Below are positions 28,239-36,936 of a stretch of DNA of 64,000 bases, in pieces (position 1 is the first letter of the stretch; every line of letters starts with the position of its first letter). The translations under genes were made by a program, and so were the position numbers. Origin of the DNA: Streptomyces sp. MUM 178J (GTDB lineage: Bacteria > Actinomycetota > Actinomycetes > Streptomycetales > Streptomycetaceae); assembly GCF_022414575.1 (NCBI RefSeq), contig NZ_JADWYQ010000008.1, forward strand, positions 62,001-126,000, written 5' to 3'. The notes beneath the pieces were generated by a model. It did not search any database and had not been told where the DNA came from. It worked only from the letters and a program-made list of their open reading frames with translations.

Positions 28239-29681
28239 TCAGTGGCGGGGCGAGTGGCGCCGCCACGGGCCGGTGACGGCCAGGAGGATGCCGGGCTCCT
28301 GGATGCTGGCGTACAGCGTGCGTCCGTCGGGCGAGAAGACGACGCCCGCGAACTCGCTGTCGTTGAGGTCGTTGCGGGCTATCGGATAGGTACGGCCGCG
28401 GTCGGTCGCGCCGAACAGGCGCTGGACGCCCTCGCCGTCCTCGGCGAGGACCAGTCCCCCGTACGGGGAGACGGTGATGTTGTCGGGGCCGTCGAACGCC
28501 CCGTCCTCGTCCGGGCTCGCGTTGACGCCCAGCAGCACCTTGAGGGTGAGCGTGCGGCGGCGCGGGTTGTAGAACCAGACCTGTCCGTCGTGCGGCTCGC
28601 CGGGGCTCTCGTCACGGGCGTACGACGAGACGAAGTACGCCCCGCCATCGCCCCACCACATGCCCTCGAGCTTGCGGGCGCGGGTCACCTCCCCGTCCCC
28701 GAACTGCTCGCGGACGGGGGTCTCCCGGGCATCGCGGTCGGGGACGTCGATCCAGTCGACCCCGTACACGGTGCCGATGCGGGTCGCACGGGAGAGGTCG
28801 TCGACGAACCGGCCCCCTGAGTCGAAGCAGCGGGGCGCCTGGAGGACGCCCGCGTCGTCGGCGAGGTGGCGCAGCCGGCCGCGGCGGTGGGTGAAGCCGC
28901 GCGGGGGGACCCAGCGGTAGAGCAGACCGTTCGGCTTGGAGTCGTCCTCCGTCAGATAGGCGTGGCCACGCCGGGGGTCGATGACCACGGCCTCGTGGTC
29001 GAAGCGGCCGAACGCCTTGATGGGCCGGGGGTCGCGGTTGGCGCGCCGGTCGTAGGGGTCCACCTCGAAGACATAGCCGTGGTCCTTGGTCATGCCGTTC
29101 TCGCCGGCGCGGTCGGAGTTCTCCTCGCACGTCAGCCAGGTGCCCCAGGGGGTGCCGCCGCCGGCGCAGTTGGTGGAAGTGCCGGCGATGCCGACCCACT
29201 CGGCGGTACGGCCGTCACGGCGGGTCTCCACGACGGTGCAGCCGCCGGCCGCGGCCGGGTCGTACACGAGGCCCTCGGTGAGCGGCACGGGGTGCTCCCA
29301 ACGGGCCCGGGGCCCCTTCAGCTCATGGTTGACCACCAGCAGCGTCACTCCGCGCGGGCCGTCGAAGGCGGCAGTGCCGTCGTGCTTGGCGGGCGTGAAC
29401 TCGCCGGACTCCAGCCGGGTGACGCCGCTGTGCGTGACGATCTGGTAGCGGAAGCCGGCAGGCAGCGCGAGGATGCCCTCCGGGTCGGGGAGGAGCGGGC
29501 CGTAGCCGGGGCGGCAGCGGTGGCCGTCGCCCTCGTCGGGGACGGCCTGGCCGGGGGTGTCGCCCTCCTCGGCGGCGAGGGCGCCGGGCGCGGTGGCGAG
29601 CGAGCCGACGGCGCCGGTGAGGGCGACGCCTGCGCCGGTGAGGGCGGACTGTCTGGTGAACTCCCTGCGGGTGAGCGGCAT
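28239..29681 (-). CDS. PhoX-like DUF839 protein, Tat-exported
   Basis: A 480-residue secreted protein. The N-terminus MPLTRREFTRQSALTGAGVA is a twin-arginine signal, ending near APGALA. The mature part shows the DUF839/PhoX beta-propeller features: LLVVNHELKG, STNCAGGGTPWGTWLTCEEN, FGRFDHEAVVIDP, HAYLTEDDSKPNGLLYRW and NITVSPYGGLVLAEDG. PhoX proteins are calcium/iron phosphatases that release phosphate from organic esters. Several of the acidic and Cys residues around the PhoX metal centre look present, but activity on phosphate esters is not certain for this subgroup. A PHO box was not seen. Confidence 0.85.
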   Translation of the reverse strand: MPLTRREFTRQSALTGAGVALTGAVGSLATAPGALAAEEGDTPGQAVPDEGDGHRCRPGYGPLLPDPEGILALPAGFRYQIVTHSGVTRLESGEFTPAKHDGTAAFDGPRGVTLLVVNHELKGPRARWEHPVPLTEGLVYDPAAAGGCTVVETRRDGRTAEWVGIAGTSTNCAGGGTPWGTWLTCEENSDRAGENGMTKDHGYVFEVDPYDRRANRDPRPIKAFGRFDHEAVVIDPRRGHAYLTEDDSKPNGLLYRWVPPRGFTHRRGRLRHLADDAGVLQAPRCFDSGGRFVDDLSRATRIGTVYGVDWIDVPDRDARETPVREQFGDGEVTRARKLEGMWWGDGGAYFVSSYARDESPGEPHDGQVWFYNPRRRTLTLKVLLGVNASPDEDGAFDGPDNITVSPYGGLVLAEDGEGVQRLFGATDRGRTYPIARNDLNDSEFAGVVFSPDGRTLYASIQEPGILLAVTGPWRRHSPRH

Positions 29682-29873
29682 CGAGGTCTCCTGAGGGACG
29701 CATGCAGCGTGGCTGATGTCGGGCGTCACCCTTGCGCCCCCGTATAAACACCGCCTGAACGAGACCCGACATCGCGGCACTTCTCGCGGCTGCTTGCGCG
29801 CCACGCGTCCACGCACCCGTACGCTTCCCGCACCTTTCCGCGGGAACTGGACCGTCGACGGGCCCGCGAGGTG

Positions 29874-31346
29874 TCAGGACGCCTGCCGGGAGCGGGCCTT
29901 GAAGGCCGCCTTGCGCGCCTCCTTGGCCAGCTTCTTGTCCCCGTGCAGCCGCCCCATCGCCTCCAGCACCTCCGCCGTCGCCGGATGCTCCACCCGCCAC
30001 GCCTCCTCGAAGAACCCGCCGTGCCGCCCGACCAGGCCCTCCACCAGCTCCTGGAGCTCTTGGGGCTCGCCCTCCGCGTCCAGCTGCGCGGCGATCGTGT
30101 CAATGGCCAGCCAGAAGATCATCGACTCGGACGGGGCCGGCACATCCGTCGCCCCGCGCTCGACGAGCCACACACGCGCCAGGCCGCCCAGCTCGGGGTC
30201 GTCCAGCACCGCCCGCACCGCGGGCTCCGCCTGGGCGCCGACGAGGGTCAGCGCCTGCTGGCAGTGGAGCCGGCGCAGGGGAGCGCCCTCGTCGTCGCCC
30301 TTCGCCGCCGCGAGGAGCTCGACCGCCGCGTCCGCTGCCCCGCGCCGCGCCAGCCACTGCTCCGTCTCCGCCCGCGCCGCCACCTCCGGATAGCGGGCCA
30401 GCCCGTCCAGCAGTGCGTCCGCGTCCTTGTCCGCCAGGTCCCCGACCGCTGGGGCGTCCACCCCGGCCTCCAGCAACCGGGCCCGGACGCCGTACAGCCC
30501 GAGGGGCGTCAGCCGCACCAGCCCGTACCGGGACACGTCCTCCTCGTCCGACGGCGGCGCCACAGCCGCTTCCTCGGTACTTTCCTCGGCCAGCAGCGCC
30601 TCGTCCACCGGCCGGTACTCGACGAGTCCGAGCGGCTCGAACATCCGGAACTGGTCGTCCAGCCGCATCATCGCCTCGGACACCTGCTCCAGGACGTCGT
30701 CCGTGGGCTCGCCCATGTCGTCGGGCACGATCATCGACGCGGCGAGCGCGGGCAGCGGCACCGGTTCCTCGGCCGCCGCGCCGCCGCCGGAGACGGTGAG
30801 CAGGTACAGGTTCCCGAGGACCCCGTCGAGGAACTCGATCTCCGCCTCCGGGTCCCAGTCCAGCGCCGAGAGGTCGATTGCTCCGTCCTCCCCGACGATG
30901 TCCTCGAGGTCGTCCAGGACGGGCGCGGTCGCATCGGCGTGGACGGCCTCGAACGCCTCCTGCCAGATGGCGAGCACGTCCTGAGGGCCGCCGGAGGTGA
31001 CGAGCGGCAGGCCCTCCCCGGCGCTGGCCCCGCCGTACTCGGCCTGCTCGCCCTCGGCCTGCTCGTCCGGCTCCGAGACGTCGACGAGTCCGGTGTCGAC
31101 CGCGATGCGCCATGCCTCGCTCGCATCAGCCGCGCCGTCCTCGTCCGCCGGGAGCCCCAACTCCGCTGCGGCCGCCGGGAGCTGTTCCTCGATCAGTTCG
31201 CCGCCCGCGCCGACCCGCGTCGCAGGGCCCGCCCAGCGGGCGAGCCGTACGGCCCTGGAGAGCAGCGGCGCGGCGAGCGCGTCCCGTGCGAGCTCCGCGT
31301 CCGTGTGCAGACGCACCGGGGGCAGGGTGGGGCGGTCTTCGGGCAT
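29874..31346 (-). CDS. Hypothetical protein, 490 residues, acidic, helical repeats
   Basis: No family is recognised with confidence. The protein is strongly acidic and Leu/Ala-rich, without signal peptide or membrane segments. It has an N-terminal part (LARDALAAPLLSRAVRLARW; GELIEEQLPAAAAELGL), a central winged-helix-like segment (YGLVRLTPLGLYGVRARLLE), and a C-terminal run of helical pairs of HEAT or ARM-like look (EQWLARRGAADAAVELLAAA; LRRLHCQQALTLVGAQAEPA; ELGGLARVWLVERGA). It ends with KKLAKEARKAAFKARSR. ATG 31346 has gaggaga upstream. It stands alone between a PhoX-like gene and a divergent nuclease gene. Confidence 0.8.
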   Translation of the reverse strand: MPEDRPTLPPVRLHTDAELARDALAAPLLSRAVRLARWAGPATRVGAGGELIEEQLPAAAAELGLPADEDGAADASEAWRIAVDTGLVDVSEPDEQAEGEQAEYGGASAGEGLPLVTSGGPQDVLAIWQEAFEAVHADATAPVLDDLEDIVGEDGAIDLSALDWDPEAEIEFLDGVLGNLYLLTVSGGGAAAEEPVPLPALAASMIVPDDMGEPTDDVLEQVSEAMMRLDDQFRMFEPLGLVEYRPVDEALLAEESTEEAAVAPPSDEEDVSRYGLVRLTPLGLYGVRARLLEAGVDAPAVGDLADKDADALLDGLARYPEVAARAETEQWLARRGAADAAVELLAAAKGDDEGAPLRRLHCQQALTLVGAQAEPAVRAVLDDPELGGLARVWLVERGATDVPAPSESMIFWLAIDTIAAQLDAEGEPQELQELVEGLVGRHGGFFEEAWRVEHPATAEVLEAMGRLHGDKKLAKEARKAAFKARSRQAS

Positions 31347-31534
31347 CTGGTCGTTCTCCTCGGCGCGTGCGCGAAACGGATTCTGGGATGGTCTGCGAGA
31401 GCCCCAGCGTAGACGCAATGCCGCCCGTTTCGCCGCGCTCACCCCACGAGCGGACGACGGCCGCACGGCCGACTCGGGGCCCCTCGCCGCGCCGTCCGCC
31501 GCGCGATTCATCACCGGGTCATCGCACATACATC

Positions 31535-31549
31535 TGTCAAGCCTTGACA
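31535..31549 (+). promoter_or_regulatory. Inverted repeat overlapping a -35 element of the secreted nuclease gene
   Basis: tgtcaa-gcc-ttgaca is a perfect inverted repeat whose right half is a consensus -35 hexamer (31544-31549), in the divergent region before the gene at 31639. No good -10 element was found at the usual spacing (agagat at 18 bases is weak). It could be an operator. The rest of 31347-31638 holds no gene. Confidence 0.4.
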
Positions 31550-31638
31550 AGTACCCTTCTCAGCCAAGAGATTGACGCGCGTAGAGCCATCGCACAGCTC
31601 CGCTCTGCCTTCTGACCACCCCTCACACCGGAGTTCGC

Positions 31639-33480
31639 ATGCCTTCCTCCGCCCTGCCGAGACCCTCCGCGCTCTCGGCCGTCGTCGCAGCGGCGCTGGC
31701 CGCCGGTCTGCTCGCCGGCGTCTCCCCCGCCTCCGCCGCAGGCTCGGACGACGCCGTCCGCATCCATGACATCCAGGGCTCCACCCGCATATCCCCGCTC
31801 GCCGGCCAGCGGGTCTCCGACGTCCCGGGCATCGTCACGGGCGTACGGACCTACGGTTCCAAGGGATTCTGGTTCCAGGACGCCGAGGGTGACGGCGACG
31901 ACGCCACCAGCGAGGGCCTGTTCGTCTACACCGGCTCCGCGCCGACCGTGGCAGTGGGCGACCGGGTGACGGTCTCCGGCACCGTCACGGAGTACGTCCC
32001 CGGCGGCACGTCCTCGGGCAACCAGTCGCTGACCGAAATCAGCAGGCCGGCCGTCACCGTCGTCTCCTCCGGCAATCCCGTGCCCGCCCCCGCCGTGATC
32101 TCCCTGTGGTCGGTGCCGTGGACGTACGCCCCGTCCGGCGACCCGGACGCGGACGGCAGCATCAACGCCCTGCCGCTTCGGCCCCACCGCTATGCGCTGG
32201 ACTACTACGAGTCCCTGGAGGGGATGAACGTACGCGTCGGCTCCTCCCGGGTCGTCGGCGCCACGAGCCGGTACGCCGACATGTGGGTGACGGTCAACCC
32301 GTTCGAGCACCGCAACCACCGGGGCGGCACCGTCTACGGCTCGTACACCTCCCAGAACACCGGCCGGCTGAAGATCCAGTCGCTGACCCCGACCGCCGAG
32401 CAGCCGTTCCCCAAGGCGAACGTCGGCGATGTGCTGGCGGGCCGGACCGAGGGCCCGCTGGACTTCAGCCGGTACGGCGGCTACACGCTGGCCGCGCGCA
32501 CCCTCGGCACGGTCGTCGACCGCGGTCTGACGCGGGAGAAGACCCGCAAGCAGTACCGCGGCGAGCTTGCGGTCGCCACGTACAACGTGGAGAACCTCGA
32601 TCCGTCCGACCCGCAGGAGAAGTTCGACGCGCTCGCCGCCGGGGTGGTGAACAACCTCGCGTCGCCCGACATCCTCGCCCTGGAGGAGATCCAGGACGAC
32701 AGCGGGCCGAAGAACGACGGCACGGTCGGCGCCGAGGAGACGCTGCGGAAGTTCACGGACGCGATCAAGGCGGCGGGAGGCCCCGCGTACGAATGGCGCG
32801 GCATCGACCCGGAGAACAACAAGGACGGCGGCCAGCCCGGCGGCAACATCCGCCAGGTGTTCCTCTTCAACCCGGAGCGGGTCTCCTTCACCGACCGCGC
32901 GGGCGGCGACGCGACGACCTCGACCGGGGTGAAGAAGGAGTACGGCGGGGCCGCGCTGACCCACTCCCCCGGCCGGATCGACCCGGCGAACGAGGCCTGG
33001 GAGAACAGCCGCAAGCCGCTGGCCGGCGAGTTCACCTTCCGCGGCCGCAAGGTCTTCGTGATCGCCAACCACTTCGCCTCGAAGGGCGGCGACGAGTCGC
33101 TGGTCTCCCACCACCAGCCGCCGAACCGTTCCTCCGAGGTACAGCGCCACCTCCAGGCGAAGGCGGTCAACACCTTCGTCAAGGACCTTCTCAAGGCCGA
33201 CCACCGCGCCCGGGTGCTGGTCGTCGGCGACATCAACGACTTCGAGTTCTCCGGGACGACGAAGACGCTGACGGACGGCGGGGTGCTCTGCGCCGCGATC
33301 ACCTCCCTGCCGCGCTCCGAGCGCTACTCGTATGTGTACGACGGCAACAGCCAGGTCCTGGACCAGATTCTGACCAGCCCGGCCATTCGCCGCTTCAGCT
33401 ACGACAGCGTGCACATCAACGCGGAGTTCGCGGACCAGAACAGCGACCACGACCCGCAGGTGCTGCGCTTCCGCCCGTAG
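31639..33480 (+). CDS. Secreted endonuclease/exonuclease/phosphatase family protein (ExeM/NucH-like)
   Basis: A 613-residue exported protein. A Sec signal (residues 1-34, ending SPASAAG) is followed by an OB/lamin-tail-like domain (GIVTGVRTYGSKGFWFQDAE; GDRVTVSGTVTEYVPGG) and a C-terminal EEP domain from about residue 312: ATYNVENLD, ILALEEIQD, VIANHFASKGGDE, VLVVGDINDFEFSG and the catalytic NSDHDP at about 601-606. Such proteins are extracellular nucleases or phosphodiesterases. The start has a ggag RBS. A 19-bp terminator follows. It may serve scavenging of phosphate or nucleotides (inference). Confidence 0.9.
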   Translation: MPSSALPRPSALSAVVAAALAAGLLAGVSPASAAGSDDAVRIHDIQGSTRISPLAGQRVSDVPGIVTGVRTYGSKGFWFQDAEGDGDDATSEGLFVYTGSAPTVAVGDRVTVSGTVTEYVPGGTSSGNQSLTEISRPAVTVVSSGNPVPAPAVISLWSVPWTYAPSGDPDADGSINALPLRPHRYALDYYESLEGMNVRVGSSRVVGATSRYADMWVTVNPFEHRNHRGGTVYGSYTSQNTGRLKIQSLTPTAEQPFPKANVGDVLAGRTEGPLDFSRYGGYTLAARTLGTVVDRGLTREKTRKQYRGELAVATYNVENLDPSDPQEKFDALAAGVVNNLASPDILALEEIQDDSGPKNDGTVGAEETLRKFTDAIKAAGGPAYEWRGIDPENNKDGGQPGGNIRQVFLFNPERVSFTDRAGGDATTSTGVKKEYGGAALTHSPGRIDPANEAWENSRKPLAGEFTFRGRKVFVIANHFASKGGDESLVSHHQPPNRSSEVQRHLQAKAVNTFVKDLLKADHRARVLVVGDINDFEFSGTTKTLTDGGVLCAAITSLPRSERYSYVYDGNSQVLDQILTSPAIRRFSYDSVHINAEFADQNSDHDPQVLRFRP

Positions 33481-33492
33481 GGCCGCCGCTTC

Positions 33493-33537
33493 GCCGCCAC
33501 ACGCCCGCGCTGAGCCACAGCGCGGGCGTGTGGCGGC
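33493..33537 (+). terminator. Strong terminator after the secreted nuclease gene
   Basis: A perfect 19-bp stem (arms starting gccgccacacgcccgcgct) with a 7-base loop begins 13 bases after the stop codon. Confidence 0.9.
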
Positions 33538-33625
33538 TCCCCTTGTGCTCTGCGTAGCGGCGCTACACGATCGGCTGAAGCAGATCTCGCTGGAGCGCGC
33601 CGTCCGAGCCGGTCACACTGCGTGA

Positions 33626-34531
33626 ATGGACTCCAGTTCCCGTTCCGGGCCTTTCGGCCGCGCCCTGTGCGCCATGGTCACGCCGTTCGACGACGCCGGC
33701 GCCCTCGATCCCGACGGCGCTCAGAAGCTCGCCGCACACCTGGTGGACGGCGGGTGCGACGGCCTCGTGCTGAGCGGCACCACAGGAGAATCGCCCACGA
33801 CGTCGGACGCCGAGAAGGCCACGCTCGTACGGGCGGTGGCGCAGGCCGTCGGCGACCGGGCGACGGTGGTCGCGGGCGTCGGCACCGCGGACACCCGGCA
33901 TACGCTGAAGCTCGCGCGACAGGCCGAGGCGGCTGGTGCCGACGGCGTGCTGGCAGTGGCCCCGTACTACAGCAGGCCGCCTCAGGATGCGGTGGAGGCG
34001 CATTTCCGGCGGCTCGCGGACGCCGTGGGGATTCCGGTGATGCTGTACGACATCCCGGGCCGTACGGGTGTGCGCATCGAATCGGAGACCATGCTGCGGC
34101 TTGCAGAGCACCCCGGCGTCGTCGCGGTGAAGGACTGCGCCTATGACCTGCTGGGCAGCGCGAAGGTCATCTCCCGCACCGGACTGGCCTATTACTCGGG
34201 GTGCGAGGAGCTGAATCTGCCGCTGTACTCCGTGGGCGGGGCGGGCTTCGTCTCCACGGTCGCCAATGTCGCGCCCCGGCGGCTGCGTGCCGTGCTGGAG
34301 GCCCACGACGCGGGGGACAATGAGCGGGCACGGCGGCTGCATGCACTGGCGCTGCCGCTGACGGAGCTGATGATGGCGGCCGGGCTGCCCGGCACGGTCA
34401 CCGCGAAGGCGCTGCTGGGGGCGCTCGGGCTGCCGTCGGGCGGGGTGCGGGAACCGCTGCGGCCCGCCGGACGCGAGGCGACCGACGGACTGCTGTTGGC
34501 GTACGAGGCGCTGGTTCAGTCGAACACGTAG
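33626..34531 (+). CDS. dapA: 4-hydroxy-tetrahydrodipicolinate synthase family protein
   Basis: A 301-residue TIM-barrel aldolase. In lysine and diaminopimelate synthesis DapA condenses pyruvate with aspartate semialdehyde. The Schiff-base lysine is Lys169 in VVAVKDCAYD, the catalytic Tyr141 is in VMLYDIPGRTG, and the GTTGESPT loop and RALCAMVTPFDDAG start are typical. Streptomycetes carry several DapA paralogues, so this may be the housekeeping enzyme or a paralogue with another aldol substrate; dapD on the other strand just downstream supports lysine/DAP. Its last 16 bases overlap the end of the convergent small secreted gene. Confidence 0.9.
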   Translation: MDSSSRSGPFGRALCAMVTPFDDAGALDPDGAQKLAAHLVDGGCDGLVLSGTTGESPTTSDAEKATLVRAVAQAVGDRATVVAGVGTADTRHTLKLARQAEAAGADGVLAVAPYYSRPPQDAVEAHFRRLADAVGIPVMLYDIPGRTGVRIESETMLRLAEHPGVVAVKDCAYDLLGSAKVISRTGLAYYSGCEELNLPLYSVGGAGFVSTVANVAPRRLRAVLEAHDAGDNERARRLHALALPLTELMMAAGLPGTVTAKALLGALGLPSGGVREPLRPAGREATDGLLLAYEALVQSNT

Positions 34532-34722
34532 GTGAAGCCCAGAATCGCGGCGTGCTCCAGGACGTCCTCCATCGGGTCGTCGATCTGACCGGTGTTGACG
34601 AGGGTGACGACGGGCCCGTTGTGCGAGTCCTGGTGCGTCTCGTCGGCGTGCGCGACAGCTCCGGGCAGCGCCAGCGATGCGATGACCGCGAGCGTGCCGA
34701 CGGCGGTCGTCCTGAGCCTCAT
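34516..34722 (-). CDS. Small secreted protein, 68 residues
   Basis: MRLRTTAVGTLAVIASLALP-GAVAHA is a clear Sec signal, leaving a mature peptide of about 42 residues (DETHQDSHNGPVVTLVNTGQ...) with a hydrophobic end (LGFTYVFD). An RBS (ggagagg) sits 5 bases before the ATG. No family is recognised; it is smaller than rodlins and lacks the chaplin motif. The 3' end overlaps that of dapA. A possible RBS-masking stem lies in its leader. Confidence 0.7.
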   Translation of the reverse strand: MRLRTTAVGTLAVIASLALPGAVAHADETHQDSHNGPVVTLVNTGQIDDPMEDVLEHAAILGFTYVFD

Positions 34723-34811
34723 AGGTGCCTCTCCATCCTCGAAACCTCAAGTGCCCCTGCGTACGACCTGTTCATCCGCTCTTCGCGGGGCGAGGTCACG
34801 CAGAGGCACCT
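34723..34811 (-). promoter_or_regulatory. Long-range inverted repeat covering the RBS of the small secreted gene
   Basis: On the minus strand aggtgcctct (34811-34802) is the exact complement of agaggcacct (34732-34723), which contains part of the Shine-Dalgarno sequence and abuts the ATG. If transcription starts upstream of 34811, the two could pair across about 69 bases and hide the RBS. No ligand-binding aptamer is recognised. Confidence 0.4.
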
Positions 34812-34837
34812 GAACGGGTGGCGCTCAGCCGGCCGGC

Positions 34838-35839
34838 TCAGTCGTTGCTGTGCAGCACGTCGTTGAGACCGCCCCAGACCGCGTTGTTGGGGCGGGCCTC
34901 GACCGCGCCGGTGACGGAGTTGCGGCGGAAGAGGATGTTGCTCGCGCCGGACAGCTCACGGGCCTTGACGATCTGGCCGTCGGGCATGGTGACCCGGGTG
35001 CCGGCGGTGACGTAGAGACCGGCCTCGACGACGCACTCGTCGCCGAGCGGGATGCCGATGCCCGCCTCGGCGCCGATGAGGCAGCGCTCGCCGATGACGA
35101 TCCGGACGTTGCCGCCGCCGGAGAGGGTGCCCATGGTGGACGCGCCGCCGCCGATGTCGGAGCCGTCTCCCACGACCACGCCGGCGGAGATCCGGCCCTC
35201 GATCATGGAGGTGCCGAGGGTGCCCGCGTTGAAGTTGACGAAGCCCTCGTGCATCACGGTGGTGCCCTCGGCGAGGTGGGCGCCGAGCCGGACGCGGTCG
35301 GCGTCGGCGATCCGCACGCCCTTGGGGGCGACGTAGTCCGTCATGCGCGGGAACTTGTCGACGCTGGTCACCTGAAGGTGCAGCCCCTCGGCGCGGGCGT
35401 TGAGCCGGACGCTCTCGACCTGGTCGACCGCGACCGGGCCGAGGCTCGTCCACGCCACATTGGCGAGGAGCCCGAAGACGCCGTCGAGGTTCTGCCCGTG
35501 CGGCTTCACCAGCCGGTGGGAGAGCAGGTGGAGCCGCAGATAGGCGTCGTGCGCGTCCAGCGGCTTGTCGTCGAGCGAGGCGATGACGGTGCGTACGGCT
35601 ACGACCTCGACGCCGCGGCGCGGGTCGGGTCCGATCGCCTTGGCCGCGCCGTCCCCGAGCAGCTCGACGGCCCGCTCGGCCGAAACCCGCTCGGTCCCGG
35701 CGGGCCCGGGCTCCTCCACGAGCGCGGGCGCGGGGAACCAGGTGTCGAGGACGGCGCCCTCGGAGGTGATCGTCGCGAGTCCGGCGGCGACGGCGCCGGT
35801 GGTGCGTGGAGCTGTGGTGCTGTCGGGCGAGTCAGTCAT
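34838..35839 (-). CDS. dapD: 2,3,4,5-tetrahydropyridine-2,6-dicarboxylate N-succinyltransferase
   Basis: Succinylase step of diaminopimelate/lysine synthesis, using succinyl-CoA. At 333 residues it is the longer actinobacterial type of DapD. The left-handed beta-helix with hexapeptide repeats is visible ([60 protein letters not shown]). A TAGGTT hexamer lies 6 bases before the ATG and no Shine-Dalgarno is seen, so the mRNA may be leaderless. dapA lies nearby on the other strand. Confidence 0.96.
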   Translation of the reverse strand: MTDSPDSTTAPRTTGAVAAGLATITSEGAVLDTWFPAPALVEEPGPAGTERVSAERAVELLGDGAAKAIGPDPRRGVEVVAVRTVIASLDDKPLDAHDAYLRLHLLSHRLVKPHGQNLDGVFGLLANVAWTSLGPVAVDQVESVRLNARAEGLHLQVTSVDKFPRMTDYVAPKGVRIADADRVRLGAHLAEGTTVMHEGFVNFNAGTLGTSMIEGRISAGVVVGDGSDIGGGASTMGTLSGGGNVRIVIGERCLIGAEAGIGIPLGDECVVEAGLYVTAGTRVTMPDGQIVKARELSGASNILFRRNSVTGAVEARPNNAVWGGLNDVLHSND

Positions 35840-35945
35840 GCCATGAACCTAACCGGCCGCGGGCTTCGGGGGCGAACCGGTCTCACCTCCCGGTCGCCGC
35901 AGAGCCGGCCCCGGCGCCCTCGGCGGACCGCTTCCCCTCCCCGCC

Positions 35946-36485
35946 TCACCCCCGCAGCACCCGCGCCAGCACCTCCCGCGCATACCCCTCGTCATACTCC
36001 GCCCCCGTCAGCAGCACCTGCAGACAGATCCCGTCCATCAGCGCCACGGCCGCCCGCGCCGTGACCGCGTCCGTGCGGCGGGCCAGGGTGTCCGCGACGC
36101 CCTGGCACCATTCCGCGGCGACGGGGCGCAGGGCCGGCCGGCGAAGGGCCGCCAGGTACAGCTCGTACTCCAGCTCCGCGCCCGCCCGGTCGCCGGCGAG
36201 CCACTGCCCCATCAGCCGGGCGAGCTCCGTCGCGACGTCGGCCTCGGGGTCGGCGAGCGCGCCGCTGTCCCGGACCGCCGCGGCGAAGCCCTCGTTGGCC
36301 TGGCGCAATGCGGCGACCAGCAGTTCGTCGAGCGAGCGGAAGTGGTACGTCGTCGACCCCAGCGGCACATCCGCCTCGGCCGCGGCCGCTCGGTGGCTGA
36401 GCCCGGAGATCCCGTGGCGTCCGACGACGCGGATCGCCGCGTCGATGATGCGCTGCCTCCGCTCGGGGTCGTAGCGGCGGCCCAT
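35946..36485 (-). CDS. TetR family transcriptional regulator
   Basis: A 179-residue regulator. The N-terminal helix-turn-helix is RRQRIIDAAIRVVGRHGISGLSHRAAA and VPLGSTTYHFRSLDELLVAAL; the C-terminal part is a ligand-binding helical domain. Its ATG shares a base with the TGA of the SMR efflux gene (TGATG), so the two form an operon in which the pump comes first. It most likely represses its own operon through the palindrome at 36821-36840. Confidence 0.92.
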   Translation of the reverse strand: MGRRYDPERRQRIIDAAIRVVGRHGISGLSHRAAAAEADVPLGSTTYHFRSLDELLVAALRQANEGFAAAVRDSGALADPEADVATELARLMGQWLAGDRAGAELEYELYLAALRRPALRPVAAEWCQGVADTLARRTDAVTARAAVALMDGICLQVLLTGAEYDEGYAREVLARVLRG

Positions 36486-36811
36486 CAGTGCGCCCCGTCC
36501 AGACTCAGCACGACGACCCCGGCGATCACCAGGGCGATCCCGGCGATCTTGACCAGGCCGGCTGACTCGCCCAGCCAGATCATGCCGATGGCGGCGACCG
36601 CCGCGGTGCCCACCCCCGACCAGATCGCGTACACCGTCCCGACTGCCAGCGTCCTGAGCGTCTGCGCGAGCAGCGCGAAGGCCAGTCCGTAGCCCGCCAC
36701 GGTGAGCAGCGAGGGCCACAGCCGGGTGAAGCCGTCGCTGTACTTCATGGCCGTCGTGCCGGCCACCTCCGCTGCTATCGCCGCGGCGAGCAGTCCGTAT
36801 CCCATCCCCAT
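36485..36811 (-). CDS. Small multidrug resistance (SMR) family efflux protein
   Basis: A 108-residue four-helix transporter of the EmrE/QacE type that exports cationic compounds with proton antiport. The conserved membrane Glu lies in AAAIAAEVAGTTAMKYS, followed by YAIWSGVGTAAVAAIGMIWLGES, the family signature, and a fourth helix GIALVIAGVVVLSL. ATG 36811 or 36805 may be the start. It is followed and probably controlled by the TetR regulator. Confidence 0.93.
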   Translation of the reverse strand: MGMGYGLLAAAIAAEVAGTTAMKYSDGFTRLWPSLLTVAGYGLAFALLAQTLRTLAVGTVYAIWSGVGTAAVAAIGMIWLGESAGLVKIAGIALVIAGVVVLSLDGAH

Positions 36812-36820
36812 GCGTACAAG

Positions 36821-36840
36821 CGTACACATCGATGCGTACG
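36821..36840. promoter_or_regulatory. Palindromic operator of the SMR/TetR operon
   Basis: cgtacacatcgatgcgtacg is a 20-base palindrome with one mismatched pair, centred on atcgat, and extra gtac half-sites flank it (gcgtacaag before, ggtgtacata after). It lies 10 bases upstream of the SMR start, as expected of a TetR operator. Confidence 0.65.
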
Positions 36841-36936
36841 GGTGTACATACAACGGTCGACACCCCCGCGAACCCATGGCGAACACCGAGCGCTACGGTG
36901 TGCCGTTCATGTGCACAAGGGGAGGATGAGACATCA

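Noticed and set aside
35946..36863. A 305-residue TetR protein
   Set aside because: The first part is antisense-like sequence overlapping the SMR gene in another frame; the TetR fold starts at ATG 36485.
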